From Rhodoferax sp. (lineage in GTDB: Bacteria > Pseudomonadota > Gammaproteobacteria > Burkholderiales > Burkholderiaceae_C), in the NCBI GenBank assembly GCA_030685025.1, contig JAUXWC010000040.1, forward strand, positions 1-64,000: a stretch of DNA of 64,000 nt, read 5' to 3'. The notes under the pieces are model-generated. The model worked only from the letters and a program-made list of their open reading frames with translations. It ran no database searches and was not told the DNA's origin. Both the position numbers and the translations under genes were made by a program. Below, piece after piece: positions 33,090 through 41,163 of this stretch (positions are counted from its first letter, which is position 1; every line of letters begins with the position of its first letter).

Positions 33090-33521
33090 ATGCACCAAAA
33101 CCTGACCACCACCCTGCTTGCCGCCGCCCTGGCACTGACCCTGTCGGGCGCCACCAACGCCGGTGTTGCCGGTCCGCGCGAGGACCAACTTGCCCAATAC
33201 GCCAAAGCCGCCAAGGCGGCAGACCCTGCATTTACCGGCTTCAGCGCCGAGCGCGGCAAGACGCTGCACTCGCAAGCCCTCAGCGGCGGCAAACCCGACA
33301 CGCCGAGTTGCACCAGTTGCCACGGCAAGGACACCCGTGGCGCCGGCCGTAACCCGTCGGGCAAGACCATCGACGCGATGGCCGTGTCGGCCACACCGGC
33401 GCGCTACACCGATCCGGCCAAGGTCGAAAAATGGTTCAAGCGCAACTGCACCGAGGTGCTGGGCCGCGAATGCACTGCCAAGGAAAAGGGCGACTGGCTG
33501 ACTTTCATGCTTGGTCAGTAG
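33090..33521 (+). CDS. DUF1924 / SHP-type monoheme cytochrome c
   Basis: 143 residues with a signal peptide ending near TNAGVA. One heme site, C74-T-S-C77-H78 (PSCTSCHGKDTRGAG). The DUF1924 pattern FSAERGKTLHSQ..GGKPDTPSCTSCHGKD and the late FKRNCTEVLGRECTAKEKGDWLTFML match the sphaeroides heme protein family, small oxygen/NO-binding cytochromes of unclear role. It is first in a three-gene operon with a diheme cytochrome and a membrane reductase. AAGGAG precedes the ATG. Confidence 0.85.
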   Translation: MHQNLTTTLLAAALALTLSGATNAGVAGPREDQLAQYAKAAKAADPAFTGFSAERGKTLHSQALSGGKPDTPSCTSCHGKDTRGAGRNPSGKTIDAMAVSATPARYTDPAKVEKWFKRNCTEVLGRECTAKEKGDWLTFMLGQ

Positions 33522-33560
33522 ACCTACCCGCTTACCCACCCCCATCAAAAGGAGTCCGCC

Positions 33561-34052
33561 ATGAACATCCCCTATCGTCCGCTGGCCCTGGGCCTGCTGG
33601 TTATTGGTTTTTCGGCCCTGGTGTTTGGGCGTGCCCAAGCCGGTGGTGACCACTACTACCCGCCGGTTGCCGACCCGGTGGTCAAGGAAGAATGTGGTAG
33701 CTGCCACCTGGTGTTTGCCCCGTCGATGCTGCCTTCCCGCTCCTGGACCCGCATGATGGGCGACTTGAAGAACCACTTCGGCGACGACGCCAGCGTGGAC
33801 CCGGCCATTGCCAAACGCATCACCGAATACCTGAGCGCCAACGCGGCCGATGCCGGTGGCAACCGGTACAGCGGCAAGCTACTGCGCGGCGTGTCAACCG
33901 CCAATGCGCCGCTGCGCATCACCGAACTGCCCAAGTGGGTCAGCGAGCACCGCAAGGTGCCGGTCGCGGATTGGAAGAGCAAGGACGTTCGCACCAAGGC
34001 CAACTGCGCCGCCTGCCACACCGATGCCGCTCGGGGCTACTACGACGAGTAA
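33561..34052 (+). CDS. Diheme cytochrome c (DHC)
   Basis: 163 residues with a signal peptide or anchor (LALGLLVIGFSALVFGRAQA). Two heme motifs: C45-G-S-C48-H49 and C149-A-A-C152-H153. The MLPSRSWTRMMGDLKNHFGDDASVDPAI segment is typical of the DHC family that donates electrons to SHP cytochromes. AAGGAG lies a few bases before the ATG. It lies between its presumed acceptor (DUF1924) and donor (membrane reductase) in the operon. Confidence 0.87.
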   Translation: MNIPYRPLALGLLVIGFSALVFGRAQAGGDHYYPPVADPVVKEECGSCHLVFAPSMLPSRSWTRMMGDLKNHFGDDASVDPAIAKRITEYLSANAADAGGNRYSGKLLRGVSTANAPLRITELPKWVSEHRKVPVADWKSKDVRTKANCAACHTDAARGYYDE

Positions 34053-34079
34053 ACCCGCTTCGTCTGGGAGTCAATTGCC

Positions 34080-35387
34080 ATGAAAACCCTACTCTCCAGC
34101 CTGATTGCCTTGGTCACCTTTGCCTGGGGTTGGGATCTCGGCCACGTGGCCGCATCGGCGGGGGCGCACCCGTTGTGGCTGGCGCGCCAGGAGGGGCTCT
34201 ACCTGAGTGGTCTGCTGTCCATCGCCATGCTGTCGCTGACCATGTTTCTGGCAACCCGACCGGCGTGGCTGGAGGCGCCGCTGGGGGGCATGGACCGGGT
34301 CTACCGCACCCACAAGTGGGCCGGCATCGCTGCCGTGTCGTTTGCCGCGTTGCACTGGCTGATCGAGATGTCGGACGACATCATCAAGGCCATGATCGGC
34401 CGCGCCGGTCGCCTGCCCAAGGAGAAGTTCGTCGGTTTGCTGGAAGTCCTGCGCGACTTGGCCAAAGACATGGGTGAATGGGCCATCTACGCCCTGCTGG
34501 CCATGCTGGTGATCACGCTATGGAAGAAGTTTCCGTACCGCACCTGGCGCATCCTGCACCGGGCCATGCCGGTGCTGTATTTGATGCTGGCCATGCATGC
34601 GGCACTGCTTGCACCCACCGACTACTGGGCTCAGCCGGTTGGCGCCCTGATGGCGGTGCTGCTGGCGGCCGGGGTTTACGGCGCGATGCGCTCGCTGCTG
34701 GGCGGCATTGGCCGCTCGCGTGAGGCCAAGGGCGAGGTGATAGCGGTGGAGCAACCGGTCGCCCATATCACCACTGTGCGCTGCCGCCTGGACCGTGGTT
34801 GGTCGGGGCACCGGCCGGGGCAGTTTGCCTTTGTTACCTTCGATGACAAGGAAGGGGCGCATCCCTTCACCATCGCCAGCGCCGACCAGGGCGACCGCAC
34901 CATCAGTTTCCAGATCAAGGCCCTGGGCGATTACACCAACCAGCTCGGGGCACGCCTGCGAGCCGGGCAAGCGGTGCGGGTGGAGGGTCCCTATGGCCGC
35001 TTTGACGTCGGCCGGTGCAATCGCCGGGCCAGGCAGATCTGGATCGCCGGGGGCATCGGTGTCACGCCCTTTCTGGCCTGGCTGGAATCGCTGCAGGCCA
35101 AGCCCGGCAAGGCGCCCGCAGCCGACCTGCATTACTGCACCCGCGACCAGAGCACCGATGCCTTTGTGCCGCGTCTTCAAGAGCTGTGCGCGGCGCTGCC
35201 CGGCATTCGCCTGCACATCCATGACGCACGCCAGGGGGCAGTTCTCAAGGCCGAGTCACTGGGCGAAACCCGCCACGCGGAGATCTGGTTCTGCGGCCCC
35301 AGCGGTCTGGCCGACGCGTTGCGCGCGGGGTTACGCGCCATGGGCTGGCGGCCACGTTTCCATCAGGAGGCGTTCGAGATGCGCTGA
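34080..35387 (+). CDS. Ferric-reductase-like transmembrane flavin/heme oxidoreductase
   Basis: 435 residues. About six membrane helices (residues 1-215) carry conserved His in THKWAGIAAVSFAALHW and RTWRILHRAMPVLYLMLAMHAALL, placed like the bis-heme ligands of ferric reductases. The cytoplasmic half has an FAD site (GHRPGQFAFVTF, HPFTIAS) and an NAD(P)H site (IAGGIGVTPFLAWLE, WFCGPSGLADAL). It could pass electrons from NAD(P)H through two hemes to the periplasmic diheme cytochrome. Related SHP operons usually have a simple cytochrome b561 here, so the flavin-linked form is a notable variant. Confidence 0.87.
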   Translation: MKTLLSSLIALVTFAWGWDLGHVAASAGAHPLWLARQEGLYLSGLLSIAMLSLTMFLATRPAWLEAPLGGMDRVYRTHKWAGIAAVSFAALHWLIEMSDDIIKAMIGRAGRLPKEKFVGLLEVLRDLAKDMGEWAIYALLAMLVITLWKKFPYRTWRILHRAMPVLYLMLAMHAALLAPTDYWAQPVGALMAVLLAAGVYGAMRSLLGGIGRSREAKGEVIAVEQPVAHITTVRCRLDRGWSGHRPGQFAFVTFDDKEGAHPFTIASADQGDRTISFQIKALGDYTNQLGARLRAGQAVRVEGPYGRFDVGRCNRRARQIWIAGGIGVTPFLAWLESLQAKPGKAPAADLHYCTRDQSTDAFVPRLQELCAALPGIRLHIHDARQGAVLKAESLGETRHAEIWFCGPSGLADALRAGLRAMGWRPRFHQEAFEMR

Positions 35388-35421
35388 GCGGATCTCCAGA
35401 CGGCGATGTATGCCATGCCGC

Positions 35422-36603
35422 TTATGCGGCCGGTAACCATGAGACCGATTCGCCAAAGCCACGGCGCATGACGCCTGGTGCCAGCGGATCGGTGCCTGCG
35501 CCCTGGTCCAGGATGGTGGCGCTGACGGCGCCGGTGTCTTCCATGATGGCGCGTAGGCCTCTGGCCAGATACGGCGAGCTGGCGCGCGCGGTCTTGATTT
35601 CAACGGCATGCAACCGGGCATCACGCTGCAGCAGCAGATCGACCTCGGCCCCGCCTGCCGTGCGCCAAAAGTGAGCAACACTGTGCGGGTAAGCAATGGC
35701 CTCGCGGCGCAGCAGATCTTCCAGCACGAAGGTCTCCCAGCTCGCCCCCCGAATTGGGTGACTACCCAGCGCGTCCAGAGAGTCAATGTTCAATAAATGG
35801 TGGAGCAGCCCGGTGTCGCGCAGGTACAGCTTGGGCGCTTTCACGAGGCGTTTGCCCACGTTGCGAAAGTACGGCGGCAGGCGGCGCAGCAAAAAGCTTT
35901 GTTCCAGAATATCGACGTAGCGCGCAACGGTGGGCTGCGAGAGGCCTAACGCTGCGGCGAACTGGCTGAGATTGGCCAGGCCGCCCTGCGCGTGCGCCAG
36001 CATGGTGAGCAATTTGCGCATCACCAGCGGATCGGCATTTACGCCCAAAACGGGCAGGTCCCGCTCTACATAGGTGCGCAGGTAGGCCTCCCACCAATCG
36101 CGGAAGTCGCCACCGCGCGAGCTTGCTCCCACTGCGTCCGGATAGCCGCCACAGAGCCAGAGCTGGCGATAGTCGGTGATAGGAGCGTCGCCGGTGGCGG
36201 CCTCCTGCACGGTCAAAGGGGATAGTTCCAGAATGCCAACGCGACCTGCCAGACTTTCGGCCACTTGGCGGACCAAGCTGGGTTGAGAGGAGCCCAGGAT
36301 CACGAAGCGGCCCATGCGCTGACGGTCGGCATCAATGGCACCTCGCAGCGCGTCGAACAGAGGGGGCAGGCGCTGCGCTTCGTCAAGAATCAGGCCCTGA
36401 CCAGCACGGGCATCCAACTGGAAGCGCGGGTCTTCCGCAAAGAGGGTGTGCGTAGCGTGATCTTCCAGATCCAGATAAGTCAATGCGGAAAATGTCTGCC
36501 GGGCCAAGGTGGTCTTGCCAACCTGGCGCGCGCCGAGTATCAGCACCGCAGGGAACTGACTGGCGAGATGTCTGAGGCGTGCTGTGCAAAGTCTGGGATA
36601 CAT
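35422..36603 (-). CDS. AAA ATPase with DUF4143 C-terminal domain (copy 2)
   Basis: 393 residues from ATG 36603. Walker A GARQVGKTT is at residues 24-32, Walker B LILDEAQRLPP, sensor FVILGSSQPSLVRQVAESLAGRV. The C-terminal part has HFWRTAGGAEVDLLLQ..HAVEIKTA, again like a nuclease core. It is a distant paralogue of the gene at 13132-14307. It sits between the reductase operon and nosL. A 13-base perfect inverted repeat surrounds the start region; a longer frame starting at 36660 would translate through it and was not chosen. Confidence 0.82.
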   Translation of the reverse strand: MYPRLCTARLRHLASQFPAVLILGARQVGKTTLARQTFSALTYLDLEDHATHTLFAEDPRFQLDARAGQGLILDEAQRLPPLFDALRGAIDADRQRMGRFVILGSSQPSLVRQVAESLAGRVGILELSPLTVQEAATGDAPITDYRQLWLCGGYPDAVGASSRGGDFRDWWEAYLRTYVERDLPVLGVNADPLVMRKLLTMLAHAQGGLANLSQFAAALGLSQPTVARYVDILEQSFLLRRLPPYFRNVGKRLVKAPKLYLRDTGLLHHLLNIDSLDALGSHPIRGASWETFVLEDLLRREAIAYPHSVAHFWRTAGGAEVDLLLQRDARLHAVEIKTARASSPYLARGLRAIMEDTGAVSATILDQGAGTDPLAPGVMRRGFGESVSWLPAA

Positions 36604-36648
36604 ATCGGGTTTATTAGAAGTATTGATTTGAATATACCCGATATGTAT
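36598..36648. promoter_or_regulatory. 13-bp perfect inverted repeat at the start of the DUF4143 gene
   Basis: ATACATATCGGGT (36598-36610) and ACCCGATATGTAT (36636-36648) are exact reverse complements, separated by 25 AT-rich bases. The left arm contains the ATG of the gene. On the minus strand TAATAA between the arms could be a -10. The layout suggests an autoregulatory operator or an attachment site. Confidence 0.65.
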
Positions 36649-36735
36649 TTCCTCGACCATGCATTACCAAGCCACGTTGTTCTGTCCTTTGCCCTGTGCC
36701 GTGCCTGCTGCACCGCTTCGGCGCCCGTCAGGGGG

Positions 36736-37413
36736 CTACTTGCCGTGTTGGCTGTGCGCCTGTGCCGAGCGGCTGTCCAGCGGCGCCAGCAGGGTGGGGG
36801 TGATCTGATCGGCGCGCAACACCTGGCCGCCTTGTTGATCGGCAAACTTCCGTGCTGCATCCAGACTGGCAAAGGCCGGCAGGTTGCCGTTGCGCATCGG
36901 CCCCATGGCCCGGGAGCCCTGCACGTAGTGGGCTTGGGCTGCGGGGGTCCAGGCGCGTGTGCCCAGGTCGGTGACAAAGGTGGCGGCCACTTCGCTGGCG
37001 TTACGCCCAGGGCTGAAACGCTGCACCGCGTGCAGGTACAGGTAGAGGCTGACCGGTGAGTCGAAGTAATGCGTGTCGCCGTTCTTGAAGATGGCCTGCG
37101 CGGCCCATTGCGGCGCGCGCGCCGGGAACATGCCGCACACGGGGCAACGGGCATCAGATGGCACCGGGCGCGGCGCCAGCAGGGCCAGACCGGAGGCAGC
37201 GTTGTAGGGTTGCGGCGGTGCCACCAGGCAGATGTCTTCGGGGGCCGCAGTCGCCCCGGTGCCAACGAACGCAGTCAATAACCATGCGCCTCCCAGCAGC
37301 AAAACCATGGACAAGCCCAGTATCCACGCCATTTTTCGGGCGGACCAGACGGTTGGTGGCGCACCGGCTGAGCGGGTGTGCACGGCGAGCGGCCGCTCCA
37401 GTGTTTGCCCCAT
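36736..37413 (-). CDS. Second NosL-like copper-chaperone protein of the nos cluster
   Basis: About 225 residues from ATG 37413. A membrane anchor (MAWILGLSMVLLLGGAWLLTAFVG) is followed by a NosL domain with CPVCGM (DARCPVCGMFPARAP), then YFDSPVSLYLYLHAVQRF and an end FADQQGGQVLRADQITPTLLAPL, which repeats the pattern seen at the end of the upstream NosL. NosL binds Cu(I) for the CuZ site of NosZ. It is the last gene of the nos transcription unit, 16 bases after nosL. Confidence 0.8.
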   Translation of the reverse strand: MGQTLERPLAVHTRSAGAPPTVWSARKMAWILGLSMVLLLGGAWLLTAFVGTGATAAPEDICLVAPPQPYNAASGLALLAPRPVPSDARCPVCGMFPARAPQWAAQAIFKNGDTHYFDSPVSLYLYLHAVQRFSPGRNASEVAATFVTDLGTRAWTPAAQAHYVQGSRAMGPMRNGNLPAFASLDAARKFADQQGGQVLRADQITPTLLAPLDSRSAQAHSQHGK

Positions 37414-37429
37414 GGTGCCGGTGTTTGGC

Positions 37430-38008
37430 CTACATGCGCGCGTCGTGCAAGGCGCCACCGCTCAGGTCCACCATGGCCGGCGTGATCTCGCCGAAGCGCA
37501 GCAGCTTGCCACCGTATTGCTCGACAAACTTCCTGGCGTCGGCCTCCTGCGCAAAGCTGGCGATGGTCGGCCCCATGGAGCCGTGGCGCTTGCTGCCCAG
37601 CACATAGAAACCGGTCTTGGCATCGAACCAGTTGCCGCGCGGCTGCTCCCAACTGGCTTTACCCATGTCCTGCACCCACACGGCGTCGACTTTTCGGACC
37701 TGCTCCGGGGTCAGCAAGGTGTTGAACAGTTCCACCGTGTCACAAAAGAAAGTCGGCTCGGTCTGGCCGGCGTAGCGAATCTGCGCCTTGGGGCCGGGGT
37801 AATCGGCCAGTAGCATGCCGTCGAGTTCACACGAGGTCGAGGCACTGATCTCCACCGGTGCGAGCGGCTTGGCGCCGCCGGAGCGCTCGCCGCAGGCCGC
37901 CAGTCCGGCCAGCGTCACCAGGGCGGCCAGACCCAGCAATTGGCGGCGCTGGCCGCAGGTGTCGATGGCGCCGCTGTGGCGCCGACGGCAAGAGCAGATG
38001 TGTTTCAT
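37430..38008 (-). CDS. nosL: Nitrous oxide reductase accessory lipoprotein NosL
   Basis: 192 residues from ATG 38008, which overlaps the nosY stop (ATGA). A lipoprotein signal ends at LAGLAAC. The copper-binding motif is C-E-L-D-G-M (SCELDGMLLADYPGPKAQIRYAGQTEPTFFCDTVELF), and the end RKFVEQYGGKLLRFGEITPAMVDL is the NosL C-terminal strand. It delivers Cu(I) to NosZ in the periplasm. A second NosL-like gene follows. Confidence 0.9.
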   Translation of the reverse strand: MKHICSCRRRHSGAIDTCGQRRQLLGLAALVTLAGLAACGERSGGAKPLAPVEISASTSCELDGMLLADYPGPKAQIRYAGQTEPTFFCDTVELFNTLLTPEQVRKVDAVWVQDMGKASWEQPRGNWFDAKTGFYVLGSKRHGSMGPTIASFAQEADARKFVEQYGGKLLRFGEITPAMVDLSGGALHDARM

Positions 38009-38820
38009 GGTTTGAATCTCCATTTGGCCAGGCCCAGCGGCAGCACGATCCAGGCCAGCATTACCAGGCCCATCAGCCAGGGCTTGGCCAGGGCCGGCGG
38101 CACGATGCTGGCCAGGCCATACAGGGTGCGAACGTCGTCGAGCGAAAACACGTTGAGGATGCGAAACACATCCGCCGGGTTAAGCAGCAGCAGGTAGGCA
38201 AAGGCCTCGCCGCCGTAGCTGCCGCCGGTGGCCACCAGGCCACCGAGCAGCAGCAGGTCAAACACCAGTACAAAGAAGAACCACAGCGCAATCGCCAGCC
38301 CCGAGGCGCGGGTGCGCTCGCGCGCAATCACCGAGATCAGTACCGCCAGGCTCAGGAACGCCAGGCCCAGCAGCACCGAGCTGATCATGAAGCCGCCGTA
38401 ATGGAACAGCCCGGCCCAACTGAACTGCCGGTACAGCAGCACCGCCACCAGGGCAAAGCCGGCCAGGGTGGACAGCGTCAGCGCGGCGGCCAGGCCCAGG
38501 TACTTGCCCAGCAGCAACTCCAGACGCGTGATGGGCAGCGCCAGCAGCAGGTCCAGCGAGCCGCGCTCGCGCTCGCCCACCACCGCGTCAAAGCCGAGCA
38601 GCAGGGCAATCAACGGGATCAGGTAGATCACCAGGCTGACCAGGCTGGTGATGGTGAACTCGATCGAGCGCAGGCCCACCGTGCCTTGTTGCGCGCCGCC
38701 AAAGTAGGTGATGACCAGCGAGAACACCGTGAACACCAGCGCCACCGCCAGCACCCAGCGGTTGCGCATGCGGTCGCGGAATTCCTTGGCGGCCAGCGTG
38801 AAGATTTGAGTCAGTTCCAT
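38005..38820 (-). CDS. nosY: ABC transporter permease NosY
   Basis: 271 residues, six membrane helices of the ABC-2 type. Family marks: LAAKEFRDRMRNRWVLAVALVFTVFSL at the start and FDAVVGERERGSLDLLLALPITRLELLLGKYLG. NosY pairs with the ATPase NosF and the periplasmic NosD to assemble the CuZ cluster of N2O reductase. It is separated from nosF by about 157 bases that hold a palindromic repeat (38859-38936), while the other nos genes overlap. Confidence 0.92.
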   Translation of the reverse strand: MELTQIFTLAAKEFRDRMRNRWVLAVALVFTVFSLVITYFGGAQQGTVGLRSIEFTITSLVSLVIYLIPLIALLLGFDAVVGERERGSLDLLLALPITRLELLLGKYLGLAAALTLSTLAGFALVAVLLYRQFSWAGLFHYGGFMISSVLLGLAFLSLAVLISVIARERTRASGLAIALWFFFVLVFDLLLLGGLVATGGSYGGEAFAYLLLLNPADVFRILNVFSLDDVRTLYGLASIVPPALAKPWLMGLVMLAWIVLPLGLAKWRFKP

Positions 38821-38858
38821 GGCCTTGCGTTCCGGTTTGAATCAGCCCAACGGGCACC

Positions 38859-38936
38859 CGTCATTGCGAGCGCAGCGTGGCAATCTATCCCCGCACGCCG
38901 ACCTGGATCGCCACGGCCTTCGGCCTCGCGATGACG
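38859..38936. repeat. Palindromic MITE/REP-like element inside the nos operon
   Basis: CGTCATTGCGAG (38859-38870) pairs with CTCGCGATGACG (38925-38936) with one mismatch; the inner parts CGTGGCAATC and GATCGCCACG pair again with one mismatch. The whole can fold into a ~30-bp stem. Sequences of this GTCATTGCGAG type are dispersed in many proteobacterial genomes. It sits between nosF and nosY and might reduce or process the downstream message. Confidence 0.65.
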
Positions 38937-38977
38937 GTGCGCTAGGGTCATGAGGGCTACCTTGGTGGCCACAAAAG

Positions 38978-39922
38978 TTAGTCCGAAAATCCAAAGAATA
39001 CGTCTTCGAGCGACGGCTCGGCGATTGTGAGGTCCAGCAGCCGCGCGCCCAGCGCGGTGACCGCCGCCAGCACCGCCATCTTGGCCTCGCGCGGGCAGCT
39101 AATGTGCAAGCCTTCGGGGATCACCAAGGTCTTCACACCAGCCAGCGCAGCCAGCGCCTGTTGCGCCTGCTGTGCGTCGGCCGGGGCCAAATGCAGGGTC
39201 AGGCTCAGGGGCATCTGCACCTGTTCGCGCAGCGCCTGCACACTGCCCAGCGCCTGGATCTTGCCGGCCGACATGATGGCCAGCCGGTCCACCCGCTCCT
39301 GCAGCTCGGCCAGGATGTGCGAGGTGATGACCACTGTCACGCCCTCGCTTTGCAGGCCACGCAGGGTGGCATAAAAGTCGCGGATGGCCTGCGGGTCCAG
39401 GCCGTTGGTGGGCTCGTCCAGAAACAGCACCCGTGGCGCGCCCAGCAGCGCCTGGGCAAAACCAAGCCGCTGGCGCATGCCTTTGGAGTATTCGCGCAGC
39501 GGCTGTTGGGCCGCGTAGGCCAGCCCGACGCGCTCCAGCGTGGGCGCGCACTGCGCGCGCGGTGCGCCTTTGAGTTTGGCAAAAAAGTGCAAGGTCTCCA
39601 GGCCGCTGAGGTTGTCGTACAGCACCACGTTCTCGGGCAGGTAACCAATGTGCCGGCGGGTGGCGCGAAAGTCGCGCCCGCGTACCGAGCAGCCGTTGAT
39701 CAATATCTCGCCCCGGGTCGGTGCGATCAGCCCCAGCATCATCTTGAACAGCGTGCTCTTGCCCGCGCCGTTGTGGCCGATCAGGCCAAAGATTTCGCCG
39801 CGCCGCACCGCCAGGTCGACGTCATCCACGGCACGCAAGGCGCCGTAATGCTTGGCCACGCCACGCGCTTGAATGGCGGGGCCATCGGCCTCGGGATTAC
39901 TGGCCGGGATAGTGCTTGCCAC
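38978..39922 (-). CDS. nosF: ABC transporter ATP-binding protein NosF
   Basis: 314 residues from GTG 39922, overlapping the nosD end by 26 bases. Walker A GHNGAGKST, Q-loop region, signature YSKGMRQRLGFAQALLG and Walker B VLFLDEPTNGLD are intact, with the H-loop in VVITSHILAELQ. It powers the NosDFY complex needed for maturation of N2O reductase. Confidence 0.94.
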   Translation of the reverse strand: MASTIPASNPEADGPAIQARGVAKHYGALRAVDDVDLAVRRGEIFGLIGHNGAGKSTLFKMMLGLIAPTRGEILINGCSVRGRDFRATRRHIGYLPENVVLYDNLSGLETLHFFAKLKGAPRAQCAPTLERVGLAYAAQQPLREYSKGMRQRLGFAQALLGAPRVLFLDEPTNGLDPQAIRDFYATLRGLQSEGVTVVITSHILAELQERVDRLAIMSAGKIQALGSVQALREQVQMPLSLTLHLAPADAQQAQQALAALAGVKTLVIPEGLHISCPREAKMAVLAAVTALGARLLDLTIAEPSLEDVFFGFSD

Positions 39923-41156
39923 GCCATTGACTCCATTGCTTGTTGGTGGGCTGCATGCGCGGCTTGGGATCGACCACGCTGGGTACCCGCAGCACCGGGA
40001 ATTGTTGACTCACCAGCCGCAGCGCCTGCACTGCGGGGCTGGCCAGCAGCAGCTTGATGCTGGGGTAACGCCAGGTGAGGCGGTCCACTATGTCATTGGC
40101 CTCATAGGGGACGTCGCCCACGCCATTGCCATCGCGGTCCCAGCCGAGGTAGTTGCTCCAGTGGTTGCCACTCTCAGTGCCCCAACGCTCGTCGCGCGCG
40201 CCAACGTAGCGCACCTGCTCGCGGTTGGCAATGAAGTCATTGCCCTCCACCTTGTTGCGCGTCGAGCCGGCCGCCAGGTGCACGCCAACGCGGTTGTCCA
40301 CCACCAGGTTGCCCCGGATCGTGACGTACTCCACGTCGTAGATGAACAGGCCACGGTTGTTGCCGGCGATCACGTTGTTCTCCACCACCGAGTCCTGCAT
40401 GGTGCGCAGCATGATGCCGTGGTCCGAATTGCCCCAGGCGCGGTTGTTGCGCACCACCTGGTCGCGCACCTCCATCAGCGCCAGGCCGCCCCGGTTGTAG
40501 TAGCTGTCGTTGTCCTCCCACAGGTTGTAGTAGGAGTTCATGTAGTGCGTGCCGTAGCGGCTGTGGTGCAGCCGGTTGCCCTTGAAGATGGCGTGGTGCG
40601 ACACATCCACATACAGCGCGTCGCGCACGAAGCTGATGTTGTTGCCGGTAATGCGGGCGCCGGTGGTGTTGTAGAGCTGGATGCCATTGCCGCGCTGCGC
40701 GGAGTTGTACTCGCGCTTGCCGGTGATCAGGTTGCCCTCGATCACCACGTTGTTGGCCTTCTCGATCCACAGGCCAAACAGGTTGTAGCTCAGGTCGCAA
40801 TGGCGTACCACCGCGCGGTGGGCGCCGGGGTAGAGGTAGATGCCGGCGTTTTGGTCTTTGAGGCTGTCGCCCGAGTCGCGCACGATCAGGCCCTCGATCA
40901 CCACATCGGTCGCGGTCACGCGAAGGGTGTCGCCCCGTTGCGCGCCGCTCAAGGTCGGCCGGCCGATGCCACGCAGGGTCAGGGGCTTGTCGACCACGAA
41001 GTTGCCGGTGTGCAGGGCGCGCTCGATCTCCAGCACGTCGCCGGGCTTGGCCGCGCGGATGGCCTGCTGCAGCGACGCGCCTGGCGTTACCCGCAGCGTC
41101 GCGGCGTGCGCACTCGCCAGCAAACCGGCAAGCAGCAGGGGCAAGAGCATCCTCAT
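39897..41156 (-). CDS. nosD: Periplasmic copper-site assembly protein NosD
   Basis: 419 residues: signal peptide (MRMLLPLLLAGLLASAHA) and a right-handed beta-helix of many NN-x-I/V-x-x-N repeats (ENNVIAGNNRGLFIYDVEYVTIRGNLVVDN). The segment GTHYMNSYYNLWEDNDSYYNRGG and YDVEYVTIRGN match NosD proteins. It interacts with NosFY and NosL in building the CuZ site. The start is 8 bases after the nosR stop. Confidence 0.94.
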   Translation of the reverse strand: MRMLLPLLLAGLLASAHAATLRVTPGASLQQAIRAAKPGDVLEIERALHTGNFVVDKPLTLRGIGRPTLSGAQRGDTLRVTATDVVIEGLIVRDSGDSLKDQNAGIYLYPGAHRAVVRHCDLSYNLFGLWIEKANNVVIEGNLITGKREYNSAQRGNGIQLYNTTGARITGNNISFVRDALYVDVSHHAIFKGNRLHHSRYGTHYMNSYYNLWEDNDSYYNRGGLALMEVRDQVVRNNRAWGNSDHGIMLRTMQDSVVENNVIAGNNRGLFIYDVEYVTIRGNLVVDNRVGVHLAAGSTRNKVEGNDFIANREQVRYVGARDERWGTESGNHWSNYLGWDRDGNGVGDVPYEANDIVDRLTWRYPSIKLLLASPAVQALRLVSQQFPVLRVPSVVDPKPRMQPTNKQWSQWRGKHYPGQ

Positions 41157-41163
41157 TGGGGGC

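Noticed and set aside
36603..36660. Longer start for the DUF4143 ATPase at 36660
   Set aside because: The extra residues only translate the inverted repeat; the Walker A position then differs from the paralogue at 13132.
38821..38860. A tRNA-like TTCAAA motif between nosY and the palindromic repeat
   Set aside because: No acceptor, anticodon or D arm can be paired around it.
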